Origin: Micromonospora okii
GTDB lineage: Bacteria; Actinomycetota; Actinomycetes; Mycobacteriales; Micromonosporaceae
NCBI RefSeq assembly: GCF_020884795.1
Contig: NZ_BBZF01000025.1
Location: 160,858 to 195,284 of the forward strand
Direction: 5' to 3'
DNA length: 34,427 nucleotides
The number at the start of each line of letters is the position of its first letter. Position 1 is the stretch's first letter. The notes under the pieces are model-generated. The model saw nothing but the letters and a program-made list of their open reading frames with translations, did not search any database and had not been told where the DNA came from. The translations under genes and the position numbers were made by a program. Below are positions 15,591 to 23,507 of this stretch, one piece after another.

Positions 15591-17162
15591 ATGACGAAGA
15601 CCGATGTGGTGATCGCGGGCGCCGGGCCGACGGGGCTGATGCTGGCCTGCGAACTGCGGCTGAGCGGTGTCGAGGTGACGGTGCTGGACCGGCTCGACGG
15701 CCGCTCCGGCGAGTCACGCGCCGGCGGCATACACGCTCGCACGCTGGAGGTGCTGGACCAGCGGGGCATCCTCGAGCCGTTCCTCGCCGCCGGCAGATCG
15801 ACGCCGAACGGGCTCTTCGCGAAGCAACTGCTGGACCTCACCCGACTCGAGACACGCTACCCGTTCTCGCTGATGCTGTTGCAGGCCAGGACCGAGGCGC
15901 TGCTCGAACAGCGCGCCGCCGAACTCGGCGTGCGGGTGCGCTGGTCGTCGGAGGTGGCCGGGCTGCGCCAGGACGGAACCGGGGTGGCGATCGACGTCCG
16001 CCGGCCGGACGGATCGGTGTCGACCATGCTGGCCCAGTACCTGGTGGGCTGCGACGGGGGACGCAGCACCGTCCGCCGCCTCGCGGGAATCGGTTTCCCC
16101 GGCACCCCGGCGACGCTGACCGCCATGCTCGGTGACGTCGAACTGGCGGACCCGCCCGACGGGCCGACGGTCGTGGCGGGGGAGAAGGGCAACGTCTCCG
16201 TGCTGGGCTACGAACCGGGCTGGTACCGGGTCTTCGTCACCGATTACGACGTGGTGGGCGATCGGGAAGAGCCGATGACGTTCGAGCGGTTGCGCGACGC
16301 GACGATGCGAATTGCCGGCACAGACTTCGGCATGCACAGCCCGCACTGGCTGTCGAGCTTCGGGGACTCCACCCGGCAGGCCGAACAATTCAGGCTCGGC
16401 CGGGTGCTGCTCGCCGGCGACGCCGCCCACATCCATTTCCCGGCCGGCGGCCAGGGCATGAACCTGGGCATCCAGGACGCGGTCAACCTCGGCTGGAAAC
16501 TCGCCGCGGTGGTCAACGGCCACGCGCCGGACGACCTGCTCGACACCTACCACAGCGAGCGTTCCGCCGTGGCCGCGCGGGTGCTGCACAACACGCGCGC
16601 GCAGACCGCGCTGGCCCGTCCCGGCGCGCACGCGGACGCCCTCCGCGACGTGTTCGCCGACCTCGTCGCGGTCGGCGAGGTGAACCAGATGCTCGCCGGC
16701 ATGATCAGCGCGCTGGACATCCGCTACCCGCTCGGCGACGGGCACCCGCTGCTCGGCCGTCGGTTTCCCGACCTCGACCTGACCACGGCCGACGGCGACG
16801 TCCGGCTGTTCAGCCTGCTGCGCGCCGCGAGACCGGTGCTGCTCAGCCTGAACGACGACGCGCGACTCCTCGCGGACCTGACCGCCGCTTCCGCGGGATG
16901 GCACGGCCGCGTTGACGTCGTCGACGCCCGCTGCCGGGGCCGGCTCGCCGTGGCCGCCGACGGCCAACCTCCGTCGCCTGGGGCGGTTCTCATCCGTCCC
17001 GACGGGCACACCGCCTGGCTCGCGTCCACGGGGGAGGCCCCCGACCTCACGGCCCTCCGGTCCGCGCTCACCACCTGGCTCGGCCCCGCCGACGAGCCGG
17101 CCGGGCCGGACGCGTGGCCCGAGGGTGGGCGTGAGCGCGGGGAGCTGATCGAACAGGCGTGA
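15591..17162 (+). CDS. FAD-dependent aromatic monooxygenase, rifampicin-monooxygenase/PheA-TfdB type
   Basis: 523 residues from ATG 15591 with a GGGGAG site. Class A flavoprotein hydroxylase: the Rossmann motif GAGPTG is at residues 10-15, the DG motif in LVGCDGGRSTVRRLAG, and the GD motif in LLAGDAAHIHFPAGGQGMNL (Asp277). The C-terminal third is the thioredoxin-like domain of this family. The N-terminal run (TGLMLACELRLSGVEVTVLD, then IHARTLEVLDQRGILEPFL) is the pattern of rifampicin monooxygenases (Rox) and polyketide hydroxylases such as PgaE. It uses NAD(P)H and O2 to hydroxylate an aromatic or polyketide substrate. Next to a P450, it could belong to a small tailoring or detoxification pair; whether it acts on rifamycins is a guess. 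A strong terminator follows. Confidence 0.92.
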   Translation: MTKTDVVIAGAGPTGLMLACELRLSGVEVTVLDRLDGRSGESRAGGIHARTLEVLDQRGILEPFLAAGRSTPNGLFAKQLLDLTRLETRYPFSLMLLQARTEALLEQRAAELGVRVRWSSEVAGLRQDGTGVAIDVRRPDGSVSTMLAQYLVGCDGGRSTVRRLAGIGFPGTPATLTAMLGDVELADPPDGPTVVAGEKGNVSVLGYEPGWYRVFVTDYDVVGDREEPMTFERLRDATMRIAGTDFGMHSPHWLSSFGDSTRQAEQFRLGRVLLAGDAAHIHFPAGGQGMNLGIQDAVNLGWKLAAVVNGHAPDDLLDTYHSERSAVAARVLHNTRAQTALARPGAHADALRDVFADLVAVGEVNQMLAGMISALDIRYPLGDGHPLLGRRFPDLDLTTADGDVRLFSLLRAARPVLLSLNDDARLLADLTAASAGWHGRVDVVDARCRGRLAVAADGQPPSPGAVLIRPDGHTAWLASTGEAPDLTALRSALTTWLGPADEPAGPDAWPEGGRERGELIEQA

Positions 17163-17165
17163 CCC

Positions 17166-17210
17166 AGCGACCGCTGCCCCGGGGGTGGGACCCCCGGGGC
17201 AGCGGTCGCT
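17166..17210. terminator. Strong hairpin terminator after the FAD monooxygenase
   Basis: A perfect 20-bp GC-rich inverted repeat (17166-17185 with 17191-17210) with a 5-nt loop starts 4 bp after the stop codon. There is no T-run. It should separate the monooxygenase transcript from the P450. Confidence 0.85.
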
Positions 17211-17604
17211 GTTCGGGCGGGCCGTGCCCCGGGTCGGCGGCCCCGGACCGCGTCGACGAGCGCCCCCACCATTCCGGCGGGCCCTGAAAAATCGGCAGAG
17301 GAAATGCTGATGCCGGCAGGATTAGCGCTGCGGGCGGCACTGTTATCGAGCAATGTGACTTCGAACACTATCAATTGAAGGGATGTGCGGCCGGTCGTCT
17401 CCTGGCTATCGTCTCGGATCGGGCCGTAGACCGCCCGCCCCGGCCACCCGCATCGCAGCCTGCTCAGTTTCCTCGGCGACGGGAGTGACGACGTGATCGC
17501 GAGCCTGCTTCGGGCCTGGCCGAGCGGCTTATCCCAGATGACAAGTCTCCGCTCCACAGGAGTCACGCGCACATCACCGCTTTGATTGCCCGGAGGATCC
17601 CCGC
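17211..17604. other. Intergenic region upstream of the P450
   Basis: About 390 bp. The part at 17280-17410 is clearly less GC-rich than its surroundings and probably holds the promoter. It can be read as a 24-codon ORF (17304-17378) with an AGAGG site, but it has two TTA codons and low third-position GC. A second short ORF (17493-17585, 30 codons, GTG start, GGGAG site) ends 19 bp before the P450. Neither is convincing as a gene, and neither resembles the short aromatic precursors of P450-modified peptides. Confidence 0.4.
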
Positions 17605-18813
17605 ATGACTGACAGCGTTGCGTTTCCGCAGGGCCGCACCTGCCCCTACCAGCCGGCGCCGGGCTACCAGCCGTTGGCCGACCAGCGGCCACTCGCCCAG
17701 GTCTCCCTCTACGACGGCCGGCGCGTCTGGGCGGTCACGACTCGTGACACGGCCCGTCGCCTCCTGGTCGACCCGCGTCTCTCGAGCGACCGCACGAACC
17801 CCGCCTGGCCGATGATGTTCCCGAGCATCGCCGCCACCGTCACGGACGTACAGCAGAAGGTCATGAAGATCGTCACCGCGTTGGTGGGGGCCGACGGCCC
17901 GGTGCACAGCGCCCGGCGCAAGATGCTGATCCCCAGCTTCGCGATCAGGCGGATCAACGCCCTGCGTCCGAAGATCCAGGAGGTCGTCGACCGGCAGCTC
18001 GACCACATGATCGCCAACGGCGCTCCCGCCGACCTGATCTCGGCGTTCACGGCGCCGGTGCCCGTGACGGTGCTGTACCGACTGATGGGCATACCGGACG
18101 ACGACCACGAGTTCTTCGAGAAGCTGTCGCACCAGCTCGCCACCGGCCCGAACGCCAACGAGGCGTACGACGAGCTCATGGCCTACATGGGCAGGCTGAT
18201 CGCCGAGCGGCAGCGCAACCCCGGTGAGGGGGTGCTCGACGACCTCCTCGCGAAGCGCGGTGCCGCCGGCGACGACGAGGACCACGAGGATCTGGTCTCG
18301 ACGCTGGTCCTCCAGGTGGCCGGCGGCCACGGCACCACCGGGACCATGATCTCGCTCGGCATGTTCACCCTGCTCCAACACCCCGAGCAGCTCGCCGAGC
18401 TGCGGGCCGACCCGTCGCTGATGCCCGTCGCGGTGGACGAGCTGTTGCGGTTCCTCTCCGTCCCCGACGGCGTGACGCGGCTGGCGACGGACGACATCGA
18501 GGTCGAGGGAACCACCATCCGCAAGAACGACGGCGTGTTCTTCATCAACCCGCTCATCAACCGAGACCCGGACGTCTACGACGCGCCGGACTCCCTGGGC
18601 TGGCACCGCACCTCCGCCCGCGACCACGTCTCGTTCGGGTTCGGTGCCCACCAGTGTCTCGGCCAGAGCCTCGCGCGCGTCACGATGGAGATCGCACTCG
18701 GCACGCTGATCGAGCGGCTGCCCGACCTGCGTCTCGCGGTTGCGGCGGAGGAGATTCCGTTCAACCCGACGGCGAGCTTCGAGGTGATTACCGAACTCCC
18801 CGTCACCTGGTAG
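17605..18813 (+). CDS. Cytochrome P450 (actinobacterial class, CYP105-like)
   Basis: 402 residues from ATG 17605 with a GGAGG site eight bases upstream. Heme-binding loop FGFGAHQCLGQSLAR places the thiolate at Cys351; the ExxR pair is Glu279/Arg282 in DELLR; the C-helix motif is GPVHSARRKML. In the I-helix the usual AG-x-E/D-TT is AGGHGTT (residues 239-245). Aligned on the following MISLG, the acid that normally precedes the conserved Thr is Gly, though the Thr itself is kept. That change can alter proton delivery and is seen in P450s with unusual chemistry. No ferredoxin or reductase gene is next to it. It is soluble and likely acts in specialised metabolism together with the FAD monooxygenase, although a terminator separates them. 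Substrate unknown. Confidence 0.94.
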   Translation: MTDSVAFPQGRTCPYQPAPGYQPLADQRPLAQVSLYDGRRVWAVTTRDTARRLLVDPRLSSDRTNPAWPMMFPSIAATVTDVQQKVMKIVTALVGADGPVHSARRKMLIPSFAIRRINALRPKIQEVVDRQLDHMIANGAPADLISAFTAPVPVTVLYRLMGIPDDDHEFFEKLSHQLATGPNANEAYDELMAYMGRLIAERQRNPGEGVLDDLLAKRGAAGDDEDHEDLVSTLVLQVAGGHGTTGTMISLGMFTLLQHPEQLAELRADPSLMPVAVDELLRFLSVPDGVTRLATDDIEVEGTTIRKNDGVFFINPLINRDPDVYDAPDSLGWHRTSARDHVSFGFGAHQCLGQSLARVTMEIALGTLIERLPDLRLAVAAEEIPFNPTASFEVITELPVTW

Positions 18814-18886
18814 CACGACGGGAGCGCCGGGCCGCCGCCGTACCCGCGAACGGGCCGGCGGCCGGGCGACCAGGCGCGTCGGGTCT

Positions 18887-18924
18887 GCGGTCACACCAGC
18901 GCCGAGGGGCGCTGGTGTGACCGC
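18887..18924. terminator. Bidirectional terminator between P450 and the PLD-like gene
   Basis: A perfect 17-bp inverted repeat (18887-18903 with 18908-18924, loop GAGG) lies where the plus-strand P450 and the minus-strand PLD-like gene converge. The right arm and the first bases of the left arm are inside the last codons of the PLD-like gene, so its C-terminus is written in the hairpin. Confidence 0.8.
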
Positions 18925-21620
18925 GCCGGTGAGCATCGGGCAACTGCGGGAGCGGCCCGGCCGTCGAGGTCGTCCAGGCGCTGCCACCATGCGGGGAACT
19001 CGGGTCGCAGTTCGGTCAGTTCCTTTTCGTCGCTGCCGACGTAACAGATGCCCTCGCCCGCCACGGCGTCCCAGTAGGCGACGTCGCGTCCCTGGGCGTA
19101 TCGGATGCGCACGTAGTCGAGATCCACTCCGGTAACGATCAGGAGACTGGCGAGGCGGACCAGGTCGGTCCCCGCGCGCTCGACGGTGAGGCCCGCGATC
19201 GGTTCCTGCACCCGGATAAGGTCGACCTCGACCTCACTCTGGCGCGGCGGACATCCCTGGCCCGTGGACCGCTGCACCTTCCCCCTCTCCCAGGCCACGG
19301 AGGTCGTGCCGATGCCCCAATGGGCGGCCATCTGCTCGATGATCTCGCGATCCGTGTAGTCGCCGGCGAGGTAGCGCAAATTGGCGACGAGAGCTGCGGC
19401 CTGCCGCGCGTCCGGGGCGGTCAGCGCCAGCAAACGCTGGTCGAGGCCGAGCGTGGGTGACAGCAGCAGTTCCTGCGTCTGGTCGCGCACGGCCCGGCGC
19501 AGCTCGTCGTCGACGTCGTACCCGGTGAGTTCGCAGAGGGCGCGAAGCGTGGTCTGCCGAGCCCGCACCTCGGTGAGGACCTGCTCGGCGGCTGCGCGCT
19601 CCTCGCCGGTGAGCGAGGCGACGAGCTTGTCCGGGCCCCAGAGGAACGACCACGATGCGAGCTGCGCCGTTATCGCCCGCCCTGGGTCGATCACGTCATC
19701 GCGCAGCAGTTCCCGCAGGATGTGGCCCAGGATCACCACGTTGCGCACCGTCAGGGTGGGGCCGAGTTTCTCCTGGAAGACCGTGTCGTGCAGCGCGACG
19801 GTGAACCGGACGGCGAGCCGGTTGTAGGCCATGCGGGTTCGGGTGGAGACGCTGAGGCCCCGGGGGCGCTGCTTCTCGCCGTCGGCGTCGTCCGGTTCGC
19901 TCCCGGCGCCGAGGTCGTCGTCCTGCTCCTGCGCGGTGGGTGAGCCGGTAACCCCGTTGAGGCGGGCGGCGATCGAGCTGAGGATGAGCTCGATCTCCGA
20001 TGTCGGCTCTCCGTCGGGCCCGCGACTGCGCTGGTAGCCCCGGTAGCGGGGATGTCGGTAGAGTCGCTCCCAGTCGATCTCCTCCCACCGTACCCGCTCC
20101 CGCTCGGCGTCACCCTCCTCGCCGGCGTGCGCGGCGGCCCTGGCCCCAGCCACCTTCCAGGCGGTCTCCGGGTCGAAGATGAGCGTCTGTTCAAGCTGCC
20201 TGAGCAGCGCGAACAGGTCATTGTCGGTGTGGGGCAGGGCCCCCATCGACATCAGCAGGCGATTGTCCCCGACCCGCTCCATCCGGCCCCGCAGCGCGTC
20301 CACGTGGTAGGGCCACGTCGGTTCAGGCTCCGCGCCTTCGGCGCAGCCAGGCGCGCGGACGTCGACGCGGCCACCTCGGGTGAGCCGCTCGACGTCCGTA
20401 TCGGCGAGCCGGAATCGGAAGACCGTGCCGTCACCCTCCGCAGTCAACGCGAGCAGCGCGGTCCCATCTGGAAAGAACAGCTCCGGTACGCCCGGACCGG
20501 TCGCCGTGGTGAAGACCAGCGTTAGGACGTTGCCCCGTAGCTCGCTGTAGAGCAGTGCCAGCGCGTCGGTCGGTGCTTTCTCACCGCCGCCACGAAAGGT
20601 CAACGTCAGCGACTCGGAGGCGGACAGCGGTTGCACCGTCAGCGGCGTGTAGAGGCTGGCGAATCCTCCGGGCGGGCGCGTCTCGATCACCGCCAGTTCG
20701 ACGTTGCCGGTGGCGGCGGGCAACAGCAGGGCCCGCCGGGACAGGTTCGGTGAGCCGGTGACCAGCACCTCCCGCTTGTTACCCACCACATGGATGATCT
20801 TGGCGTGCAGGAAGGCCGTCGGCGCGTCGGCCACCCCGACCCTGTCGAGCGACACCGCCGTGCCGGGACGACTCACCACGGCGGCGAGGCGTTCGCCGTC
20901 GACCGAGGTGTCCGGGGTGAGCAGCACCCGCAGACGCTCAGGTCGCAGCCGGTCCAGCAACTGTCCCAGCGTTGCCACGTCCTCGTCGTAGAACGGCGTG
21001 TGCACCGTGAGCAGACTGATCGGGCCGTCCACGGCCGCGGTGATCGCCTCGATCAGCGGGGTGTCGAGATTGTGGTGCAGCGGCTGCCGCGCGGCGGGAC
21101 GCGGCGGTAGCCACGGGGTGGAGGACCAGGCCCGAGTCAGCCCGGCGACGGCGGCAGGATCGAGCCATCCACGCGTCGCGATGCCGTCGATCAAGGACCG
21201 GACCGCAGCGAACACGTCGACATGCTCGCCAATGCCGTCGTCATAGGTGTATCTGTGCCACAGCTCGCCGGGCTCGGCGTAACCGTCCGGGCCCAGATTG
21301 CCCGAACCGACCAGCAGCCGGCCTGCCGTGGACGTCGTGAGCAGCACTGCCTTGGCATGCGCTGCCCACGGGTTGCGGATCGGCGCGGCCAGATAGGTCC
21401 GGTTGGCCTGACCGAGCCGCTGCCCGGATCGTGCCGCCGTGGCGAACTGGTCGGCCAGCCGCCGGTCGTCGGCGAGGACGATCCGGTTCGGCACCCGACT
21501 CAACTGCCGAAGCAGATGGGTCTCGAAGAAGTCCAGGTGCGCCGAGTAGGTCAGCACGACCAGGTTCGTCCAGGAACCCTGGATCTGCTCCGGGACGACG
21601 ATCACCGGCACGTCACTCAC
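18891..21620 (-). CDS. Large protein with N-terminal tandem phospholipase D-type domain
   Basis: 909 residues from GTG 21620, with an AGGAGA site; the start overlaps the upstream stop by 8 bases. The N-terminal 300 residues have two PLD half-sites: H88-x-K90 with G105-S-G-N108, and H272-x-K274 with G289-S-P-N292 (HAK...GSGNLG and HAK...GSPNLS). The Asp of a classical HKD motif is not at its usual place in either, as in many PLD-family nucleases and helicase-associated PLD proteins. The remaining 600 residues are mixed beta then largely helical (for example RNVVILGHILRELLRDD), rich in acidic stretches, and unfamiliar to me. No membrane segment or signal peptide. The last residues after DDLDGRAAPAV look non-homologous and run into a terminator. 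With its upstream partner it may form a nuclease-type defence unit; this is inference. Confidence 0.85.
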   Translation of the reverse strand: MSDVPVIVVPEQIQGSWTNLVVLTYSAHLDFFETHLLRQLSRVPNRIVLADDRRLADQFATAARSGQRLGQANRTYLAAPIRNPWAAHAKAVLLTTSTAGRLLVGSGNLGPDGYAEPGELWHRYTYDDGIGEHVDVFAAVRSLIDGIATRGWLDPAAVAGLTRAWSSTPWLPPRPAARQPLHHNLDTPLIEAITAAVDGPISLLTVHTPFYDEDVATLGQLLDRLRPERLRVLLTPDTSVDGERLAAVVSRPGTAVSLDRVGVADAPTAFLHAKIIHVVGNKREVLVTGSPNLSRRALLLPAATGNVELAVIETRPPGGFASLYTPLTVQPLSASESLTLTFRGGGEKAPTDALALLYSELRGNVLTLVFTTATGPGVPELFFPDGTALLALTAEGDGTVFRFRLADTDVERLTRGGRVDVRAPGCAEGAEPEPTWPYHVDALRGRMERVGDNRLLMSMGALPHTDNDLFALLRQLEQTLIFDPETAWKVAGARAAAHAGEEGDAERERVRWEEIDWERLYRHPRYRGYQRSRGPDGEPTSEIELILSSIAARLNGVTGSPTAQEQDDDLGAGSEPDDADGEKQRPRGLSVSTRTRMAYNRLAVRFTVALHDTVFQEKLGPTLTVRNVVILGHILRELLRDDVIDPGRAITAQLASWSFLWGPDKLVASLTGEERAAAEQVLTEVRARQTTLRALCELTGYDVDDELRRAVRDQTQELLLSPTLGLDQRLLALTAPDARQAAALVANLRYLAGDYTDREIIEQMAAHWGIGTTSVAWERGKVQRSTGQGCPPRQSEVEVDLIRVQEPIAGLTVERAGTDLVRLASLLIVTGVDLDYVRIRYAQGRDVAYWDAVAGEGICYVGSDEKELTELRPEFPAWWQRLDDLDGRAAPAVARCSPARSHQRPSALV

Positions 21621-23331
21621 CCCGGCTCTCCTGGTGGAACTCCGCAGCCGCCTGCTGTACCGCGCCCGTCGGAAGATCGCCGTCGGCCAGCAGGGCCAGG
21701 CCGGACGCGGTCAGCTCCCGTCGCTCCCAGGCCAGACTGGAGACGAGGCCGAGCTCGTGAGCGATCGTGCTGAGGGCCCCGAACCGGCTGTCGTTGAAGG
21801 CGGTCGGCGCGTCCGCGGGAAAGAAGCGCAGCGCGTCGCCGACCCGCCGGAAGCGGAACGTGTCCCCGCTGTGGGGGAGCTTCGCCGTGGCCACCCGCTC
21901 GTGCTGGACGATCACGAAGTCGATGATGATCCACTGAAGGAGCTCGGCGATCGTCTGGTTCGCCGTGAGCCGCCTGTGTAGCAGTTCGTAGAAGCGGGTC
22001 ATCCCGATGCGCTGGCCGCCACCCTCGGCCAGCAGAGCGGCATCGTCGCCCAGGTCGGCCTGGCGTCCCGGGGTGCAGAGCCGACGGTGGACCAGCAGCA
22101 GGATCGCCAGCATCGCGAGCAGCGTCCCGGCGTCGTCCTCGTCGTTGGCGCACCAGGCGTAGAGAGTGTGCTCGTCGAGTTCGTCGTGGCGGGGCCAGAG
22201 GTCGTCGACTCCCGGCGTGATGTCGACGTGCCCGGTGAGCCAGTCCGCGAAGGCCCTGCCCGGCATGTCGGCCGTGATACCGGGATCGGACAGGTCGCCG
22301 CAGAAGTCGTTGTCGTCGAGTTCCTCGGTGATGACCGTCCAGAGTCGACCGAGCGGCACCAGCGTCAGGCCGTCGTCGGACAGCTCCAGCCCGCGGCGTG
22401 TCACCCAGGCCCAGAGCCGGTTGAAGGCGAACGCGAAGTACTCACGCGCCTGGTAGATCCGCCACCGGCGGGCGGTGCCGAGCACGCCCGGCAGCGGTTC
22501 GTACCGCTCACCGTCCAGCTCCCGGAAGTAGACGAGCTGGCGGAACCGGTCCTGGCTCACCGCCTCCGCCTGCGTCGTGCGGCAGAAGTCGAGGAAGAAG
22601 CGGAACGTCGCCCGCCGCCGTTCGGCTTCCTCGGGCTCGCCGTAATGCAGGAACACGTCCTGGAGCAGCGGCAGGTCGGCGGTCGCGGCGGTACGCAGCC
22701 GGCATAGGCAGCCGGCGGCCGCGAACTCCGCGAGGACGTCCCGCGCAACGGCGGTGTCGCAGGTGGCGAAGTAGTCCCGGTAGAACCGGGTTCCGCCGAC
22801 CGCCGATCGGTACCCGGCCGCGACCGCCCGGCCCTCCGGCGTCGGGGCGTCGAATACCACACCGGCGGCCGGATCGGTGAGCACGACCAGGCCCATGCTC
22901 TCCATCACGGTGCGGTAGTAGAGGCCGTAGCCACCGAGTGGCTCCTTGATGTAGTCGAACGCCGGATCGAACTTGTCCTGGCCGATCACGCTGTAGGTGC
23001 GCCGGGACCCGACGACGCCGCTGGTCAACGTCTCGTGCTCGGGCTGCTCGCAGAGCTGGCAGGCGAAGGAGTACAGGGCCTCCCGAGGCCGATAAAAATC
23101 CCGGAAGGCCGCCTGGCTGCGGGGCAGGTCGCGGGCCCAGAATTCGTCGAGCAGGAACGCATAGAATGACCAGTACCGTGGGTGGACGGTCAGCACGTTG
23201 ACGCCCGGCGACAGCCCCGCCAGCAGCCGGTCCGAACTGACGGAGCCCAGCCCGAGATGGTCCTGTCCTGAGCCGCGCGGGTAGGCCCGCGCCGCCCAGA
23301 AGGGTCCCGTCGTCTCACCTTCCGACGTCAT
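21613..23331 (-). CDS. Protein of unknown function, partner of the PLD-like protein
   Basis: 572 residues from ATG 23331. No ribosome site is visible, so the message may be leaderless or the start may differ, but homologous-looking sequence begins at once (FWAARAYPRGSGQDHLGLGS). The segment DHLGLGSVSSDRLLAGLSPG with TVHPRYWSFYAFLLDEFW (about residues 21-60) resembles the N-terminal pattern I associate with DUF6361-like proteins found beside PLD or helicase genes, a weak and unverified link. A four-cysteine knuckle is not present, though single Cys pairs occur (FACQLCEQPEHE). The rest is helical with many Trp and acidic residues and ends in a winged-helix-like WERRELTASGLALLADG. No membrane segment. 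The 8-bp overlap with the PLD-like gene says the two are made together. Confidence 0.8.
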   Translation of the reverse strand: MTSEGETTGPFWAARAYPRGSGQDHLGLGSVSSDRLLAGLSPGVNVLTVHPRYWSFYAFLLDEFWARDLPRSQAAFRDFYRPREALYSFACQLCEQPEHETLTSGVVGSRRTYSVIGQDKFDPAFDYIKEPLGGYGLYYRTVMESMGLVVLTDPAAGVVFDAPTPEGRAVAAGYRSAVGGTRFYRDYFATCDTAVARDVLAEFAAAGCLCRLRTAATADLPLLQDVFLHYGEPEEAERRRATFRFFLDFCRTTQAEAVSQDRFRQLVYFRELDGERYEPLPGVLGTARRWRIYQAREYFAFAFNRLWAWVTRRGLELSDDGLTLVPLGRLWTVITEELDDNDFCGDLSDPGITADMPGRAFADWLTGHVDITPGVDDLWPRHDELDEHTLYAWCANDEDDAGTLLAMLAILLLVHRRLCTPGRQADLGDDAALLAEGGGQRIGMTRFYELLHRRLTANQTIAELLQWIIIDFVIVQHERVATAKLPHSGDTFRFRRVGDALRFFPADAPTAFNDSRFGALSTIAHELGLVSSLAWERRELTASGLALLADGDLPTGAVQQAAAEFHQESRGE

Positions 23332-23507
23332 GGACGACGAGTACCGCAGCGCCGCCGTGCTGGACCACGGTCGCCTCGGGGTTGCCCGGCGGGAACGTCC
23401 CGTACCCGGCCACCTGTCGACCCGGGAGATTCCACATTGCCCTCCTGCCGGGCGGGCCGGATCGGGCGTTCGCGCCGAGGGCGGCTGCCGCCTTTCGCCG
23501 CAGCAGA

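Noticed and set aside
15714..17009. A minus-strand frame of about 430 codons opposite the FAD monooxygenase
   Set aside because: Shadow of a gene with three intact flavin motifs.
17163..17604. A pentapeptide precursor of the biarylitide type (MxYxH) upstream of the P450
   Set aside because: I searched the gap for a short ATG ORF with closely spaced Tyr/His/Trp and found none.
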